The notes: generated by a model from the letters alone, not told the origin. Positions 35,755 through 45,728 are shown, counted from the first letter of the stretch. The stretch: 64,000 nt of DNA from an uncultured bacterium (GCA_902797965.1 CADBUY010000005.1:1-64000); one strand, 5' to 3'. A program made the numbers and translations.

Positions 35755-37881
35755 ATGAAGAAAAGTTTTTTAAGGACAGTTTGTTGTTTAGCCGTTTGCA
35801 CAATACTGGCACAATCGGAAATATATGCAGCAGGAGCAGCAGCTTTTGCTGAGCATTATAATGCGGCACAGAATTTTTTAACTCAAAATCAATATTCCTC
35901 TGCTATTGTAGAGTTTAGAAAAGCAATGAGAATTAATTACCTCGATAATTCGGCACGAATTGGAATAGTTAATTCTTATTTAGCTAGAGCAACTCATTAT
36001 GCCAATATTGAAAAGGATTATGAAAGAGCTGCTAATGATTTTAGAAGTGCTTTATTTTATTTAAAGATGTACCCTGAAAACGAGCAGGATGTCCAGAACT
36101 CAATTGGTATGATACAGTCTGCAACAGGCAATCTAAACCAATGTTTAAAAGTAATGAGTTTTGATTCTACTCCGTCTGCAAGGTATAAAAAAGCAGAAGA
36201 ACTCAGAGCTATTGCAAACTTCCCTGCTGCATCTTATGAATTTTCTAAAGCCGCAGAAAGCGATAAATATACTTCTGATGCGAACGCTCAAATTGCAGAT
36301 TTAATGAAACTTTTAGGTAATGATAAACGTGCTGCAGATTATTACAAAAAAGCGCTTGACAGTAATCCGACTGATGGCGTCTTGAAAATGAAGTATGCCA
36401 GAACGCTTGATAAAATAGGTCAGTATGACAGTGCTGTAAATGAATATAATGATGCTTTAGCGAATGCTAAAGGCGATATGGAAGTTCTTTACGCACTGGA
36501 AAGAATTTATCTCAAAAAGTTAGCTGTTACACCTAATGATGCGGAATTGAATGCAAATATAGGTGCTATAAAGCAGGCTCAGGGCGATTTTGAGTCAGCA
36601 TTGAATTATTATGGTAAAGCTGAAAGACTTGATCCGCATAATGTAACAACAAGAATTAATACAGGAACTCTATATCAGCAAAAAAAAGATTACAGAAAAG
36701 CAATAGAGGCATACGACTCTGTTCTTACTCTGGAACCAAGTAACACAAAAGCAATGTATAATAAGGCAACAGCTTTGGCGGAGATGGGTGATAAGCAGAC
36801 TGCACTTGCGTTATACAAATCTGTTTTGACTCTCGAACCGACAAATAATAATGCCAGAGAAGCAGTTTCCGAGATTGTTAAAGAAACAATGTCTCCAACC
36901 GAGTATATAGCATATTTAACAAACAATGGAACCGATAATGAATTATATGATTATTCATATAAGCTTCATAAAGACGGAAAATTAGAAGAAGCCATTCATG
37001 GTTACAGGGCTTTTCTGCAACGAAATCAATCAAAAGCGGACGCTTATATAAATCTGGGTATTTGTTATGCGGCAAAAGACGATTACGGAAGTGCAATAAC
37101 AACTTTGAATGTTGCAAAAGAGAAGTTCCCTGCTAACAATCAGGTTTTAAAAACATTAAAAGACATTCAGGGTGATTATGCTTCAACCAGACTTGCTGCC
37201 GCTGCGACAAGTTATGAAAACAAAGATTATAAAAAGGCAATACAGGAATATTTGGCAATAACTCCTGCAACTGAGGATACGATGCTGGGTGTTGCTGCAT
37301 CTTATCAGGCTTTGAATGAATATGACAACGCCATTGCATATTATAAAAAAGCCGAAAAATTTAATGCTAAAAATTCTGAAATTCCTTATTATATCGGTTA
37401 TTTGTATTCTGAACAGCAGAAATGGAATGAAGCAGAAAATTATTTGAAAAAAGCCGTAGAATTAAATCCAAATTCTGAAGCAAAGAACTTGCTTTCTTAT
37501 GTTTTACAAAATGGAACTTTAGGCGTTCTGAATTCAGGTATTGATTTATTTGAAAAGAAGAATATAACGGAAGCTCTGTCTAAGTTCAATGAAGTTCTAA
37601 AAAAAGAACCGACAAATGCTTATGCTTATTATTATAGAGGACTAATCTATGATGAACAAAAACAGCAAAAACTTGCGATTAGCGATTATTTGAATGTTCT
37701 TAAAAATTCAAAGGATTTTCCAATTGCAAATTATATGGCTGCAGTAGATTATGACACTTTAGCAAACTATAAAGAAGCATTCAAATATTATAAAAAGTTT
37801 GTAGCTGAATATTCAACTGATGATGAGTACTTAAAATATGCAAAAAGCAGGATGAAAGAGTTGGAACAATATGCAGGTTAG
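35755..37881 (+). CDS. Large secreted TPR protein
   Basis: The 708-residue protein begins with a signal peptide (about 1-25, MKKSFLRTVCCLAVCTILA, cut near IYA-AG). TPR units follow along almost its full length, for example DFESALNYYGKAERLDPHNV and RKAIEAYDSVLTLEPSNTKA, about fifteen in all. Such periplasmic TPR solenoids bind partner proteins in envelope assembly or polysaccharide export, but the partner is not known. It overlaps dus by 11 nt, so the two are cotranscribed, though a functional link to tRNA modification is unlikely. Confidence 0.87.
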   Translation: MKKSFLRTVCCLAVCTILAQSEIYAAGAAAFAEHYNAAQNFLTQNQYSSAIVEFRKAMRINYLDNSARIGIVNSYLARATHYANIEKDYERAANDFRSALFYLKMYPENEQDVQNSIGMIQSATGNLNQCLKVMSFDSTPSARYKKAEELRAIANFPAASYEFSKAAESDKYTSDANAQIADLMKLLGNDKRAADYYKKALDSNPTDGVLKMKYARTLDKIGQYDSAVNEYNDALANAKGDMEVLYALERIYLKKLAVTPNDAELNANIGAIKQAQGDFESALNYYGKAERLDPHNVTTRINTGTLYQQKKDYRKAIEAYDSVLTLEPSNTKAMYNKATALAEMGDKQTALALYKSVLTLEPTNNNAREAVSEIVKETMSPTEYIAYLTNNGTDNELYDYSYKLHKDGKLEEAIHGYRAFLQRNQSKADAYINLGICYAAKDDYGSAITTLNVAKEKFPANNQVLKTLKDIQGDYASTRLAAAATSYENKDYKKAIQEYLAITPATEDTMLGVAASYQALNEYDNAIAYYKKAEKFNAKNSEIPYYIGYLYSEQQKWNEAENYLKKAVELNPNSEAKNLLSYVLQNGTLGVLNSGIDLFEKKNITEALSKFNEVLKKEPTNAYAYYYRGLIYDEQKQQKLAISDYLNVLKNSKDFPIANYMAAVDYDTLANYKEAFKYYKKFVAEYSTDDEYLKYAKSRMKELEQYAG

Positions 37882-38833
37882 AGATTTAATTTCTGCAAAA
37901 GTTTCTCTTGCTCCAATGGCAGGAATAACAGATTATGTTTTACGCTCATTAATCAGGGAACATTCCAAATCTGCTCTTTTGACCACAGAGATGATAAGTT
38001 CAGAGTTTCTTAATCAATCAAAAGAAGCAGGAGATATTGTTGCAAGAGATGATAATCACTCGCCGATTTCTTATCAGTTGAGCGGACATAAACCCCAAAT
38101 GATTGCAAAGTGTGCGAAATTTTTGGAACAATACGCTGATATGATTGATATTAATATGGGATGTCCTGTTAACAAGGTTGTCAAAGGAACAGACGGTTGT
38201 GCTTTAATGAGGAATCCAGATTTGGCTCAAAAAATTGTAAGAGAAGTTAAATCAAATATTAACATACCTTTAAGTGTAAAATTCAGATTGGGATATACTT
38301 TTGATGAAATGAATTATGTAGAATACGGTCAACAAATGCAAGAAGCAGGTGCTGATTTTATAACTATTCATGGTCGTACACGCTCTCAGATGTACGGCGG
38401 TAAAGCAGACTGGAAGAAGATTGCAGAATTGAAAAGGAATGTTGATATTCCCGTTTTTGCAAATGGTGATGTTGTTTCTATAGAAACGGCTGTTCAATGT
38501 CTTGAAGAATCTCAGGCTGATGGTGTTGCTGTAGGACGTGCTGCATTAGGCGACGTAACTTTAATAGGAAGAATTGAAAAATACCTAAATCAGGGGATTT
38601 ATTTACCGCCGCCTACTCAGGAAGAAAAAATAGAAACTCTTAAACAACACCTTAAAAGAGAAGTTGAACTTAGAGGAGAAAAAGTAGGGGTAAAATTTGT
38701 AAGAAAATTTTACCCATATTACCTAAACGGATTTCAAGGAGCTTCAAAACTAAGAGCTGAGATAGTTTTGATTGACAAACGTGAGGATGTGTTTAAAAAG
38801 TTGGACGATATTATTTTAAAACAAGTGGTCTAG
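37871..38833 (+). CDS. dus: tRNA-dihydrouridine synthase
   Basis: Dus enzymes reduce uridines in the tRNA D-loop with FMN and NADPH. The 320 residues form a TIM barrel: LAPMAGITDYVLR near 13-25, the DINMGCPVNKVVK loop with the catalytic cysteine near residue 101, HGRTRSQMYGGKADW near 167-181 and the FMN phosphate site ANGDV near 197-201. It looks closest to the DusB-like group. The last bases overlap those of the convergent TPR gene through a shared CTAG. Confidence 0.95.
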   Translation: MQVRDLISAKVSLAPMAGITDYVLRSLIREHSKSALLTTEMISSEFLNQSKEAGDIVARDDNHSPISYQLSGHKPQMIAKCAKFLEQYADMIDINMGCPVNKVVKGTDGCALMRNPDLAQKIVREVKSNINIPLSVKFRLGYTFDEMNYVEYGQQMQEAGADFITIHGRTRSQMYGGKADWKKIAELKRNVDIPVFANGDVVSIETAVQCLEESQADGVAVGRAALGDVTLIGRIEKYLNQGIYLPPPTQEEKIETLKQHLKREVELRGEKVGVKFVRKFYPYYLNGFQGASKLRAEIVLIDKREDVFKKLDDIILKQVV

Positions 38834-40500
38834 CATTCAACAGAAGAAAGAAGCATGTTAATTTCTGCAATCAGGTCTTCATTGTTTGTTTTTACTGCGT
38901 TAATTAATGCTTTTTTTAGTAAAGCCTTAGCTTTGTTCGGGCTGTTGAAGCTAATCATCAATTCCGCAGCAGCTTTGTAGTTTTGGGCAATCTCTTCGTT
39001 GTCGTTTGTTTTTTCGTAGTTTTTAACAGCTTCTGCGTAGTATTTGAGTGCTTTGTCTTTTTTTCTAAACTGAACACAAGCATCAGCGGTATTTGAAAGA
39101 ACGTATCCTTTCATCGAAATATCTGTTGTTTGTTCAACAAGTTTACGAGCTATTTCATAATAATCAAAAGCAGCCTCATCATATTTATCTGTTAAAATGT
39201 TAGCCATTTTTGTAAGAGAATCAGATTGACCTATTAAATCATCAGATTTTCCTGCGTATGAAATAGATGTGAAATAGTGTTTTAAAGCTGGTTCAATCTG
39301 GTTAACATCATCATAAATTTGTGCCATTGAAAAGTGCGCACGAGATTTAACATTAACGTCTGTTGTGTATTGTAATGATTTATTATAACTGTTTAATGCC
39401 TGAACGAAATGGTCATTGTCATCATAAATTTTACCGATTTCAAGACAAATTCTTGACTGAGTTTCACTATCGTTAATCTCTGCCGCTCTGTTAAATGCTT
39501 CTTTAAACATTGACATTGCTCTTTGCGGGTTGTTGTTAAATGCGTGTTTTTTAGCTTCCACAAACAACGTTTTTAGTCTTGTATCCTGAGGTACGATTGT
39601 AATGTTTGGCTTTTGAGAAATTGTTTTTTGAGCTTGTGTAAACTCTTCTTCAAGCGTTAAGTGCTCTGGTTCAATTTCAAGTGGTAATTCAATTTCTTCA
39701 TCAGCATGTTCCTCAATAACTTCAGGTTGCTTTTGAACTTCTTGCTGTTCTGATTCTTGTTCTTTAGGCTTTTCATCTTCATCAGGAAATTTAACCAAGA
39801 AACTCGGATTAACGTCACTTTCGTTGTAACTATAATCAATTCTCTGTAAAAATAATGCATCAAGCCAGTTTTGAACAACTTTTGAATCTTTGTTTAATGT
39901 TTCTGAGATATATCTGTCAAGTAAAGATGCTGCAATTTTCAGGTTGCTTTGAATCAGGTTAACCTGAGGTTTTGGTGATTGCACTTGTTCTTGAACTGTT
40001 TCAAGGTATTTTGCAACTTGTGCTTCTATTTCAGGAGGAGTTGCAATTGCTTTTATTGTATTTTTAAAATCTTTTATAATCTGCGCAATATTTATACGAT
40101 TGCTTCTTGTGGGTTGAGGTGCTGGAGCAGGTTGAGGAGCAGGTCTGTTAATCGGTTGGTAATTGCCTTGCATTGCAGCCTGATATTGCATAGGATTAGG
40201 AGCATTATGCCTAATCATAGGGGGAGTGTGAACGGTATATGTTTGACGCTGATTGGGGAATGCTTGCGGGTAAGCGTTTGCGGCAGGTGAATAAATGGCC
40301 TGACGTGCTTGAACCGGTTGTTCCTGATTTTGAATATCCTCAGCTCTGCCTCGTGCAACAGTTTGTTGTTCTTGTCTCTGCTGTTGCTGCTCCTGGGCAT
40401 TCTGATTGTGACCGTTTTCGTCGGTTGCACCTTGTTTTGTTTGGTAGCCCTGAGTCTGCTGCGGATAGCGCGGGCGTATTGTATTCATTGTGTTAAACAC
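38830..40500 (-). CDS. TPR protein with Gln/Pro-rich N-terminus
   Basis: The 556-residue protein has a disordered, Gln/Pro/Ala-rich first 130 residues (QEQQQQRQEQQ and PAPQPAPAPQP). A helical section and a Glu-rich acidic stretch (about 245-290) follow. At about 330-550 come TPR units similar to Pins/Rapsyn-type repeats (SRICLEIGKIYDDNDHFVQA and similar). No signal peptide or membrane segment is seen, so it is probably a cytoplasmic scaffold. Start choice is uncertain: a GTG at 40500, or the ATG four codons later. A few spurious plus-strand frames run opposite its Gln repeats. Confidence 0.8.
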   Translation of the reverse strand: MFNTMNTIRPRYPQQTQGYQTKQGATDENGHNQNAQEQQQQRQEQQTVARGRAEDIQNQEQPVQARQAIYSPAANAYPQAFPNQRQTYTVHTPPMIRHNAPNPMQYQAAMQGNYQPINRPAPQPAPAPQPTRSNRINIAQIIKDFKNTIKAIATPPEIEAQVAKYLETVQEQVQSPKPQVNLIQSNLKIAASLLDRYISETLNKDSKVVQNWLDALFLQRIDYSYNESDVNPSFLVKFPDEDEKPKEQESEQQEVQKQPEVIEEHADEEIELPLEIEPEHLTLEEEFTQAQKTISQKPNITIVPQDTRLKTLFVEAKKHAFNNNPQRAMSMFKEAFNRAAEINDSETQSRICLEIGKIYDDNDHFVQALNSYNKSLQYTTDVNVKSRAHFSMAQIYDDVNQIEPALKHYFTSISYAGKSDDLIGQSDSLTKMANILTDKYDEAAFDYYEIARKLVEQTTDISMKGYVLSNTADACVQFRKKDKALKYYAEAVKNYEKTNDNEEIAQNYKAAAELMISFNSPNKAKALLKKALINAVKTNNEDLIAEINMLLSSVEC

Positions 40501-40653
40501 TTAGTTACCGTCCTTCCTTTAATAATATCGGTATATTATTAATGTTCTTGACTTATTGGTATAAAAATCATCCGTTTAGTTGACATGTATTTAATAATGT
40601 TTTAGAAAAAGTCAACAAGAGTATAGAAGTTTTAGTTGTACATTAAACTAAAA

Positions 40654-40671
40654 TATATTTACCCCTACCCC
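40654..40671 (-). repeat. GGGGTAAATATA motif (double G run), intergenic
   Basis: On minus it reads GGGGTAGGGGTAAATATA, in the leader of the TPR gene and upstream of divergent prs. Exact GGGGTAAAT also occurs at about 4822, 4890, 9094, 16875, 42294, 45309, 48656, 58835 and 61176 on either strand. All but the 45309 copy lie between genes or on a stop codon. Confidence 0.6.
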
Positions 40672-40799
40672 GCAAAAAAAATTTTTACGTATTTTATAAT
40701 AATATACTTAATATTTTGTAAAAAATTCTTTAAAAAAATCAATATTAGGTATAAAATATAAGTATTCTTCTGTCACAAAGTATGAAAGGATTGCCCGAT

Positions 40800-41810
40800 A
40801 TGGTTCTTGAAATGCCTTACGCTCAATTGGAAAGAGCAGTAAACCCGACTCACGATATTAAATTATTTTCAGGTCGTTCAAATCCTCAGCTTGCTCAGGA
40901 AATAGCTGATTATTTAGGAACAACAGTTGGTCCGATGGTTATAAAAAATTTCGCAGATGGTGAAATTTATGTTCAGATAAAAGAAAGTATTCGTGGTGAT
41001 GATGTATTTATCGTTCAGCCGGTTTGTAATCCTGTAAATGAAAATTTGATGGAATTATTAATTATAATTGATGCGTTTAAACGTGCAAGTGCGAAGTCAA
41101 TCACAGCGGTAATTCCTTATTATGGTTACGCTCGTCAGGACAGAAAAACGTCAGGCAGAGAAGCTATTACAGCAAAATTAGTTGCAGATTTACTTACAAC
41201 CGCAGGTGCAAACAGAGTGCTTGCAATGGATTTACACACCGGTCAAATTCAGGGATTTTTTAATATTCTTGTTGATCATATTTTTGCTAATCCTATAATT
41301 GTTGATTATGTTAAGAACTTAAATATTAATCCGGACGAGCTAATAGCAGTATCACCTGATATGGGTGGTGCAAACAGAACAAGAGCTTTTGCAAAGAAAC
41401 TTGATTGTCCGATGGCGATTATTGATAAGCGTCGTGATAAACATAATGAAGCTATTGCAGCACACATTATTGGTGATGTTGAGGGTAAAGTTTGTTTAAT
41501 GTTTGATGACATCATTGATACAGCAGGAACAATCTGTGAAGCAGCAAAACTAATAAAAGCAAAAGGTGCAAAGAAGATTTATGTATGTGCAACTCACGCT
41601 GTATTCTCCGGTCCTGCTAGAGAAAGACTTCAGAATTCCCCTATTGAAGAAGTTATTGTTACAAATACCATTCCATGGAAGAAAGAAGACTTACCTACAA
41701 ATGTAAAACAGCTTTCTGTAGCTCCGCTTTTAGGTCAAGCTATTTCAAGAATTCATGATGATGAATCAGTAAGTTCTTTATTTGGTTTTGAAAAAGAAAT
41801 GAAAGTGTAG
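40800..41810 (+). CDS. prs: Ribose-phosphate pyrophosphokinase
   Basis: Prs makes PRPP from ribose 5-phosphate and ATP for nucleotide, His and Trp synthesis. Family features: KLFSGRSNPQLAQEIADYLG near the N-terminus, ADGEIYVQIKESIRGDDV, the ATP flexible loop YYGYARQDRK, the metal-binding DLHTGQIQGFF and the PRPP-binding signature CLMFDDIIDTAGTICEAA near 230-247. The ATG at 40800 is preferred because AAAGGA lies 9 nt upstream of it. An ATG six codons earlier has no ribosome binding site. The length is then 336 residues, slightly long because of the N-terminal extension, as in cyanobacteria. Confidence 0.96.
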   Translation: MVLEMPYAQLERAVNPTHDIKLFSGRSNPQLAQEIADYLGTTVGPMVIKNFADGEIYVQIKESIRGDDVFIVQPVCNPVNENLMELLIIIDAFKRASAKSITAVIPYYGYARQDRKTSGREAITAKLVADLLTTAGANRVLAMDLHTGQIQGFFNILVDHIFANPIIVDYVKNLNINPDELIAVSPDMGGANRTRAFAKKLDCPMAIIDKRRDKHNEAIAAHIIGDVEGKVCLMFDDIIDTAGTICEAAKLIKAKGAKKIYVCATHAVFSGPARERLQNSPIEEVIVTNTIPWKKEDLPTNVKQLSVAPLLGQAISRIHDDESVSSLFGFEKEMKV

Positions 41811-41833
41811 AAAAGTAATAAATTATCATAAAC

Positions 41834-41860
41834 AAAAAGAGGAATAAAAACCTCTTTTTA
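41834..41860 (+). terminator. Terminator of prs
   Basis: AAAAAGAGG pairs with CCTCTTTTT around a 7-nt loop, 23 nt after the stop codon. It is symmetrical and so may also act on minus. Confidence 0.85.
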
Positions 41861-41980
41861 TGTTATAAATAGTTCCACATTGTCACGATTAAATATAATT
41901 ACCATGAAATGACCATCTCTTTTTGAGAGGGTTAAATCTTCCACAGGGTGCGTTAATCTCCAGCCAAACAAATTTAATAA

Positions 41981-42196
41981 TTATACATCTTTTGTTAGAG
42001 CATTCAAATCGGTACCGAGTACGTTTGCAATATCAAGAACTTTAAGAACAGTCGGATTAATTTTTCCTGTTTCAATCAAACTAACTGAATTTCTTGAAAT
42101 ATTAGTCAACTCAGCAAGTCTTTCTTGTGAGATGTTCTTTCTCAAACGTTCGCTTTTAATGTTAATTCCTAAGTTTTTTAATCTATTATCTAACAT
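41981..42196 (-). CDS. XRE-family helix-turn-helix regulator
   Basis: A small one-domain DNA-binding protein. The Cro/C1-type helix-turn-helix runs RLRKNISQERLAELTNIS followed by RNSVSLIETGKINPTVLKVL, nearly the whole protein. The start is uncertain: I take the ATG at 42196 (71 residues). An in-frame TTG 13 codons upstream would give 84 residues but has no ribosome binding site. It lies divergent from the OmpR/histidine kinase pair and could regulate either. No toxin gene is adjacent, so I do not call it an antitoxin. Confidence 0.82.
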   Translation of the reverse strand: MLDNRLKNLGINIKSERLRKNISQERLAELTNISRNSVSLIETGKINPTVLKVLDIANVLGTDLNALTKDV

Positions 42197-42406
42197 AACT
42201 ATATTTTCTTCTTCTGGTACATTTTTTTCAATCAAGTATATTTAGCATATATAAAAATTTTTTATAAAGATAATATAAAATCTATTGCAAAGAGGGGTAA
42301 ATTACATTAAAATTATACTTAAAAGATACCCAAAAAAATCTATAAAATAATAAATGTAATATTTATAACCTTTCTTTGACTAATAATATTACAAAAAGAG
42401 GTAGAA

Positions 42407-43114
42407 ATGACAGAGAAAAAAAGAATATTAATAGTAGATGATGATACAGAAATCAGAGATTTACTCGAATTTGATATATCGTCAAGCGGATATTTTACGG
42501 ATACTGCTTCTGATGGGATGGAGGGGCTTAATAAAGCGTTAAATAATAAATATGATTTAATATTACTTGATGTTATGATGCCCAAAATGAACGGATTTGA
42601 TGTTTGTAAAAATATTCGTCAGGCAAAAATTAATGTTCCAATTTTGATGCTTACTGCAAAGGGTACTATCGGTGATAAGACAAGTGGTTTTGATAGTGGT
42701 GCTGATGATTATTTGGTTAAACCATTTGATATACAAGAAGTTCTTTTACGGATAAGAGTTTTATTAAGACGTAATCAACCGCAGGTTGAAACAATGACTT
42801 CGTCAGAGATTTTAGAAGCAGGTGAGATTGAAATACTTCCTGATACATTAGAAACAATTATTCTTAATAAAAAAATAAAATTAACTCCAACCGAATTTGA
42901 AATATTGTATTGTTTGATGCAGCATTTTAATAAATCTGTAACACTTGCAACTCTATTGGAAGAAGTTTGGGGATATTCAAGTGACGAAGATGTAAGGATG
43001 CTGCGAGTTCACGTTGGTGCATTAAGAAACAAAATAGAACCGGATCCTAAGAATCCCAAGTATCTTCATACTGTTACCAATGTAGGGTATAAGTTAACAC
43101 CTTTTGGTGACTAA
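42407..43114 (+). CDS. OmpR-family response regulator
   Basis: A two-component transcription factor of 235 residues. The receiver domain (about 6-120) has the acidic pocket VDDD at 10-13, phosphoacceptor D55 in LILLDVMMPKMNG and K-containing YLVKPFD near 104-110. The winged-helix DNA-binding domain (about 140-232) ends GYKLTPFG. It lies 55 nt upstream of a histidine kinase gene, its likely partner. AAAAAGAGG before the ATG serves as ribosome binding site. The closest known groups are RpaB/PhoP-like regulators, but no specific identity is claimed. Confidence 0.95.
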   Translation: MTEKKRILIVDDDTEIRDLLEFDISSSGYFTDTASDGMEGLNKALNNKYDLILLDVMMPKMNGFDVCKNIRQAKINVPILMLTAKGTIGDKTSGFDSGADDYLVKPFDIQEVLLRIRVLLRRNQPQVETMTSSEILEAGEIEILPDTLETIILNKKIKLTPTEFEILYCLMQHFNKSVTLATLLEEVWGYSSDEDVRMLRVHVGALRNKIEPDPKNPKYLHTVTNVGYKLTPFGD

Positions 43115-43169
43115 GGACTATAGAGTTAAATATATTTTTCTCGTCGAAAATTCATGATAAAATTAGCTT

Positions 43170-44846
43170 ATGGTTCAATTTTTTTCAAAACGCAGATTAA
43201 AGATTGCTGAGCAAATTATTGTAGTCAGTTTTTTTGCTGTGCTAATTCCTATGACAATAAGCGGTTTGATTATTAACAATGTTAATCAGCAGTCAAGCAG
43301 GGCTCAGTTGAGAGATGCTGCGGTAATGATTTCTAAAATTGTGTCTGAAGAAATTGACGTATATGAGCAGACTGTTGATAAAGAATTAAAACAAGTTGTC
43401 TTAACAGTTGAAATGTATAAAAATCCGGAGCGTGAGCAAGAATATCTTGATAAAGTTTCAAAAATTATACCGTTTTGTAAAGAACTTGTGATTGTAAATT
43501 CAAAAGAAAAATTAGAGCAATATAAAGCATACAGCACTCAAGAAAATTATATGGTTTTCCATAGAAGTTTAAGCGATGGCAGATATTTAGTTGCAATTTT
43601 GGATGTGGAAACTTTGAAAAAAGAATGGTTTAAAACTTTAGCTGAAGACGAACGGCAAATATTTATTGTTGATGCTTCAAAAAAGACATTATTTGCATCC
43701 AGCAATTATACTCAAAGTGGTTTTGATGACAGTATAGCGCAGTTGCCTAATAAATTACAGGAAGACACACCGGTTATTTATGGAAGTATTAAAAATCAAC
43801 CAATAGTTTATTTGAAGAAATCTAAACCAAACGCATTAATTATCGTTCATACCACAGAAACAATGAAAAAGGATGCAATTGACTTTAACAGGGATAGAAT
43901 AATACTTTCTATTCTTGTTACTATGTTTGCAATATTTTTTGTTGTCGGTTTGTATACTTCTTATCTATATATTAATATTCGTCAGTTATTTAAAGCTATT
44001 ATTGCAATATCAAAAGGTAATTATGAAAGACGTATAAGACTTTTAACAAACATTTTTACACCATTTGAAATAGTATTTTTGGGAACTGAATTTAATAGGA
44101 TGGTAAACCAAATTCATAAGTCTTATGTTCAGATTAAGAAGAAAAATAAAGAATTAAAGCAACTTGATGAATTCCGCTCAAATATGATTGATACGGTTTC
44201 GCATGAATTCAGGACACCGTTAACAAGTATTCAAGGGTATACATCAAGACTGTTGAGGCAGGATATTACAATTGATGATGATACAAAACAGAAGTCTTTA
44301 AAGATTATAAAACGCCAGTCTGAAAGATTAAAGAGAATGATAGAGGATTTGCTTGTTATTCCCGATATAGAGGGAGCAAAATTGAATTTTAATATGACAA
44401 ATCTTTCAATTAGCGATATTATAGAAAATTCTATTCTTCTTGTAAAAAATGATTCCGGAAAAGAAATAATTAATAATGTTCAAGAATGTTCAACTGAAAT
44501 ATTAGCAGATAATGACAGAATTGAGCAGGTTTTTGTAAACCTTATTGAAAATGCTATAAAATATTCTAAAGAGGATACACCCATTACTATAAATTACGAA
44601 ATTGAGGACAATAAAATTATAGTAAGTGTTCAGAATGAATATGATGTTATACCAAGAGAAAAGTTGAAAACTCTTTTTGATAAATTTACCCGTCTTGATG
44701 ATTCAACAACAAGAACAACGAGAGGAACCGGATTGGGACTTTATATTGTTAAAGGTTTGGTTGAAGCAATGAACGGAGAGATTCGTTTATATTCGAATGA
44801 AGAATGTGGTTTCTGCGTAAAAGTAATTATGCCTATTGAGGCATAA
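43170..44846 (+). CDS. Sensor histidine kinase
   Basis: The 558-residue membrane kinase has a first membrane segment at about 15-38, a periplasmic sensor of about 200 residues and a second segment at about 247-268. A HAMP-like linker follows, then the HisKA dimerisation domain with phosphorylated H345 in DTVSHEFRTPL and an ATPase domain with the N box QVFVNLIENAIKYS and the G box GTGLGLYIVKG. It follows the OmpR-family gene. A terminator hairpin overlaps its 3' end. The signal is unknown. Confidence 0.95.
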   Translation: MVQFFSKRRLKIAEQIIVVSFFAVLIPMTISGLIINNVNQQSSRAQLRDAAVMISKIVSEEIDVYEQTVDKELKQVVLTVEMYKNPEREQEYLDKVSKIIPFCKELVIVNSKEKLEQYKAYSTQENYMVFHRSLSDGRYLVAILDVETLKKEWFKTLAEDERQIFIVDASKKTLFASSNYTQSGFDDSIAQLPNKLQEDTPVIYGSIKNQPIVYLKKSKPNALIIVHTTETMKKDAIDFNRDRIILSILVTMFAIFFVVGLYTSYLYINIRQLFKAIIAISKGNYERRIRLLTNIFTPFEIVFLGTEFNRMVNQIHKSYVQIKKKNKELKQLDEFRSNMIDTVSHEFRTPLTSIQGYTSRLLRQDITIDDDTKQKSLKIIKRQSERLKRMIEDLLVIPDIEGAKLNFNMTNLSISDIIENSILLVKNDSGKEIINNVQECSTEILADNDRIEQVFVNLIENAIKYSKEDTPITINYEIEDNKIIVSVQNEYDVIPREKLKTLFDKFTRLDDSTTRTTRGTGLGLYIVKGLVEAMNGEIRLYSNEECGFCVKVIMPIEA

Positions 44847-44856
44847 TAATTTTTTT
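44827..44856 (+). terminator. Terminator overlapping the kinase 3' end
   Basis: TTATGCCT-ATTG-AGGCATAA, a perfect 8-bp stem followed by TAATTTTTTT. The stem includes the last codons and stop codon of the kinase gene. It also faces the convergent permease. Confidence 0.85.
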
Positions 44857-44865
44857 AAGTCTTAT

Positions 44866-45699
44866 TTACTTAGCAAGCCTTCTTTGTAAAATTGCCAATA
44901 CAAAAATTATGGCAAATAAAATGTAAGCTAAGGCACAAGATTTACCTATGTCAAAATATTCAAATGCGTATTTATAAATTGAATATACAATAACATTTGT
45001 TGTATCAGCAGGACCGCCCTCTGTCATAACATAGATTAAATCGAAAATCTGAAAAGATGAAATCAAGGTTACTAACATAACAAAATAAGTTGTTGGTTTT
45101 AATAAAGGTAATGTTATTTTAAAGAAAATATTATTTGTTCCCGCGCCATCTATTTTTGCAGCTTCATACAGGCTGTTATCAATTGTTGAAAAACCTGTTA
45201 AAAATAAAACTACATTATATCCGATAAGTTTCCAGACAGAAATAAATATAAGTACCGGCATGGCTAAGTTAGTGCTGAAAAGCCAAGTATAGTGTGTCTT
45301 TAGAAGCATATTTACCCCTCCGATGTTTGGGTCAAATATCCACCCCCAAACTATTGCTATTACTACAGCAGGAGTAATAAACGGAAGAAAATAAATCGTT
45401 TTAAATGTTTCGCTTCCTCTTATTTTTGTATTAAGTGCAGATGCAATAATTAATGGTATTATTACAGCAAATATTGTGGTTGAGATTGCGTATACAAATG
45501 TATTAACGAGAATTTGTATAAATTCTTTTTGAGACAAAACAGCTTTGTAATTATCAAGTCCTACAAATTTTATATTATTTAATAAATCCCAATCCGTAAA
45601 ACTTAGTGCAAAAGAACAAAATATCGGAATTATAATGAAAATTAATGTTCCGATAAGTGCCGGTAATATAAAAATAAATCCACCTTTATCTTTATTCAT
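44866..45699 (-). CDS. Carbohydrate ABC transporter permease (MalF/UgpA type)
   Basis: An inner-membrane subunit of a sugar-type ABC importer, 277 residues with six hydrophobic segments. It begins with FIFILPALIGTLIFIIIPIF and the SFTDWDLL segment typical of the UgpA/LacF-like group. The EAA loop YEAAKIDGAGTNNIFFKITLPLLKP lies near 178-202. It is the type that pairs with MalG-type permeases such as the one at 6530-7375, 38 kb away. No ATPase or binding protein is adjacent. Substrate unknown. A GGGGTAAATATG copy lies inside the coding region, in the IGGVN segment. Confidence 0.93.
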   Translation of the reverse strand: MNKDKGGFIFILPALIGTLIFIIIPIFCSFALSFTDWDLLNNIKFVGLDNYKAVLSQKEFIQILVNTFVYAISTTIFAVIIPLIIASALNTKIRGSETFKTIYFLPFITPAVVIAIVWGWIFDPNIGGVNMLLKTHYTWLFSTNLAMPVLIFISVWKLIGYNVVLFLTGFSTIDNSLYEAAKIDGAGTNNIFFKITLPLLKPTTYFVMLVTLISSFQIFDLIYVMTEGGPADTTNVIVYSIYKYAFEYFDIGKSCALAYILFAIIFVLAILQRRLAK

Positions 45700-45728
45700 G
45701 CTATTATTTTACTATAAGGAGTATGTTT

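Noticed and set aside
40239..40542. Several plus-strand frames opposite the Gln-rich TPR protein
   Set aside because: They mirror CAG/CTG-rich repeats, overlap one another and lack ribosome binding sites.
41981..42196. Antitoxin of a toxin-antitoxin pair
   Set aside because: No small toxin gene on either side; the neighbours are prs and a response regulator.
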